Shown here one piece after another: positions 22,069 through 23,325 of a DNA stretch of 23,325 nt. Both the position numbers and the translations under genes were made by a program. The notes under the pieces were generated by a model that did not search any database, had not been told where the DNA came from, and was given only the letters and a program-made list of their open reading frames with translations. The number at the start of each line of letters is the position of its first letter. Positions within the stretch are counted from its first letter, which is position 1. Source of the DNA: an uncultured Pseudoxanthomonas sp. Its GTDB lineage: Bacteria; Pseudomonadota; Gammaproteobacteria; Xanthomonadales; Xanthomonadaceae. The stretch spans positions 1 through 23,325 of the forward strand of contig CAMLGZ010000035.1 of assembly GCA_946479745.1 (NCBI GenBank). Reading direction: 5' to 3'.

Positions 22069-23300
22069 ATTTCACCGACATCCTGCGCACCGCCATCCAC
22101 GCATTGCGCGGCAACTGGATGCGCAGCGCGCTGACTTCGCTGGGCGTGATCATCGGCATCGCGGCGGTGATCGTGATGGTGTCGGTGGGCCAGGGCACCC
22201 AGGCCGAGATCGACAAGATGGTGTCCGGACTGGGCTCGCAGCGCCTGGATATCTCGCCGGGCGCGGGCCGCGGCGGCGGCGGAGCGCGCATGAGCGCCAG
22301 CAGCTTCTTCACCCTCAACGAGGGCGATGCCGAGGCGATCCGCAGCGAGATTCCCGAAGTGCAGTACGTGGCCGGCGCGCTGCGCGGCAACACCCAGGTG
22401 GTGTATGCCGAGAACAACGCCTCCACCAGCTGGCAGGGCGTGCAGGCCGACTATTTCGACATCAACGGCTGGTCCATCGCCAACGGTCAGGGCTTCGATG
22501 CGCAGGACTACACCAGCGCCGGCAAGATGGTGATCCTGGGTGAAACCACGCGCCGCACGCTGTTCGGCGACGATCCCGGCGTCGGTCAGACCATCCGGCT
22601 GGGGCGGGTGCCGTTCACCGTGGTCGGCACGCTCAAGCCGAAAGGGCAGGGTGGCTTTGGTCAGGATCAGGACGACGTGGTGATGGTTCCGCTGGAAACC
22701 GCGCGCCGCCGTCTGATGGGTGCGATGGGCCTGCCGTCGGGCGCGGTGATGCAGATCGCGCTGACCGTGACCAGCGCCAAGGACCTGAACTACGTGCAGG
22801 GCGAAGTGGAAGCGCTGCTGCGCCAGCGCCACAAGATCGCGCCCGGCGAGGACGACGATTTCAACGTGCGCAACATCTCCGAGATCGTCGCCACGCGTAC
22901 GGCCACCACCAATCTGATGTCGAAACTGCTGGGCGCGGTGGCCACCATCTGCCTGATCATCGGCGGCATCGGCATCATGAACATCATGCTGGTGTCGGTG
23001 ACCGAACGCATCCGCGAAATAGGCCTGCGCATGGCGGTAGGCGCAGGACCTTCGGACGTGCGCCGGCAGTTCCTGGCCGAGGCCATGCTGATCTCGCTGA
23101 TCGGCGGGGTGATCGGCATCGCCATCGGCGTGGTGGGCGCGTTGCTGGTGGGCAAGTTCAGCGATCTGCCCATCGTACTCAACGGGCAGGTAGTGGCGCT
23201 GGCGGCGGCGTTCTCCATCGCCACGGGCCTGTTTTTCGGCTACTACCCAGCCAGGAAGGCCTCGCAGCTGGACCCGATCGAGGCGCTGCGGCAGCAGTAA
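22065..23300 (+). CDS. ABC transporter permease, MacB/FtsX type
   Basis: This 411-residue inner-membrane permease has the type VII ABC layout. Membrane helix 1 lies at about 21-42, followed by a large periplasmic domain (about 43-285), and helices 2-4 at about 287-311, 340-363 and 377-397. Typical MacB features are RSALTSLGVIIGIAAVI, a Gly/Arg-rich stretch after the first helix, the family motif GGIGIMNIMLVSVTERIREIGLRMAVGA, and the terminal YPARKASQLDPIEALR. Together with the adaptor it should drive export through, or signalling to, a TolC-like channel by mechanotransmission. Substrates may be macrolides, peptides, lipids or siderophores; none can be inferred from the sequence. Confidence 0.94.
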   Translation: MNFTDILRTAIHALRGNWMRSALTSLGVIIGIAAVIVMVSVGQGTQAEIDKMVSGLGSQRLDISPGAGRGGGGARMSASSFFTLNEGDAEAIRSEIPEVQYVAGALRGNTQVVYAENNASTSWQGVQADYFDINGWSIANGQGFDAQDYTSAGKMVILGETTRRTLFGDDPGVGQTIRLGRVPFTVVGTLKPKGQGGFGQDQDDVVMVPLETARRRLMGAMGLPSGAVMQIALTVTSAKDLNYVQGEVEALLRQRHKIAPGEDDDFNVRNISEIVATRTATTNLMSKLLGAVATICLIIGGIGIMNIMLVSVTERIREIGLRMAVGAGPSDVRRQFLAEAMLISLIGGVIGIAIGVVGALLVGKFSDLPIVLNGQVVALAAAFSIATGLFFGYYPARKASQLDPIEALRQQ

Positions 23301-23311
23301 GGCCGAAATAA

Positions 23312-23325
23312 TGTAGGAGCGGGCC
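23312..23325. repeat. Start of a dispersed repeat (TGTAGGAGCGGGCC), cut by the window end
   Basis: TGTAGGAGCGGGCC begins 11 bp after the permease stop. This string is the characteristic left end of REP-like palindromes in Pseudomonas and Lysobacter-type genomes, as I remember them. The expected matching arm lies beyond the window. Confidence 0.5.

Overview
The window is high-GC proteobacterial DNA with tightly packed genes and many ATGA stop/start overlaps. Protein content (a PilG-PilI-PilJ-ChpA-ChpB-ChpC set like that described for Xylella, and BioA, RsmE, NudE and CysQ sequences of gammaproteobacterial type) together with palindromic intergenic repeats points to a member of the Xanthomonadales (Xanthomonas/Lysobacter/Luteimonas-like). 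The genus cannot be fixed from sequence reading alone. No rRNA, tRNA, CRISPR array, insertion sequence or prophage gene was seen.

Region 1 (1-11246, + strand) is a Pil-Chp chemosensory operon controlling type IV pili: the 3' end of pilG, then pilI (CheW-like), pilJ (methyl-accepting receptor), a 2126-residue chpA/pilL hybrid CheA kinase, chpB and chpC. No pilH or pilK lies inside the cluster, and the CheB-like ChpB appears to have lost its catalytic Ser and His. The methylation-adaptation branch therefore looks dismantled. ChpA carries 15-bp-periodic pentapeptide repeats in its linkers.

Region 2 (11247-15506) holds a small exported EF-hand protein gene, then two minus-strand genes in an operon (bioA, then rsmE, overlapping by 4 bp), and divergently nudE and cysQ, also overlapping by 4 bp. 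The space between the EF-hand gene and rsmE contains two copies of a roughly 70-bp palindromic repeat, one running into the 3' end of rsmE.

Region 3 (15507-16023) is a 517-bp stretch without a gene. It is a mosaic of short palindromes followed by a densely folded element (15714-15910) with a 14-bp closing helix around several perfect hairpins. This is the most striking non-coding feature of the window.

Region 4 (16024-17559) has mazG (TTG start), a DUF962/Mpo1-like membrane protein gene, and a convergent DUF486 membrane protein gene.

Region 5 (17682-23300, + strand) is an OmpR-type response regulator and sensor kinase pair followed by a MacA-like periplasmic adaptor, an ABC ATPase and a separate MacB/FtsX-type permease, the last three joined by ATGA overlaps. 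Together they look like a regulated tripartite efflux or envelope-stress system; the outer-membrane channel is not in the window. The adaptor carries an unusual insertion of about 135 residues. The window ends inside another short dispersed repeat.
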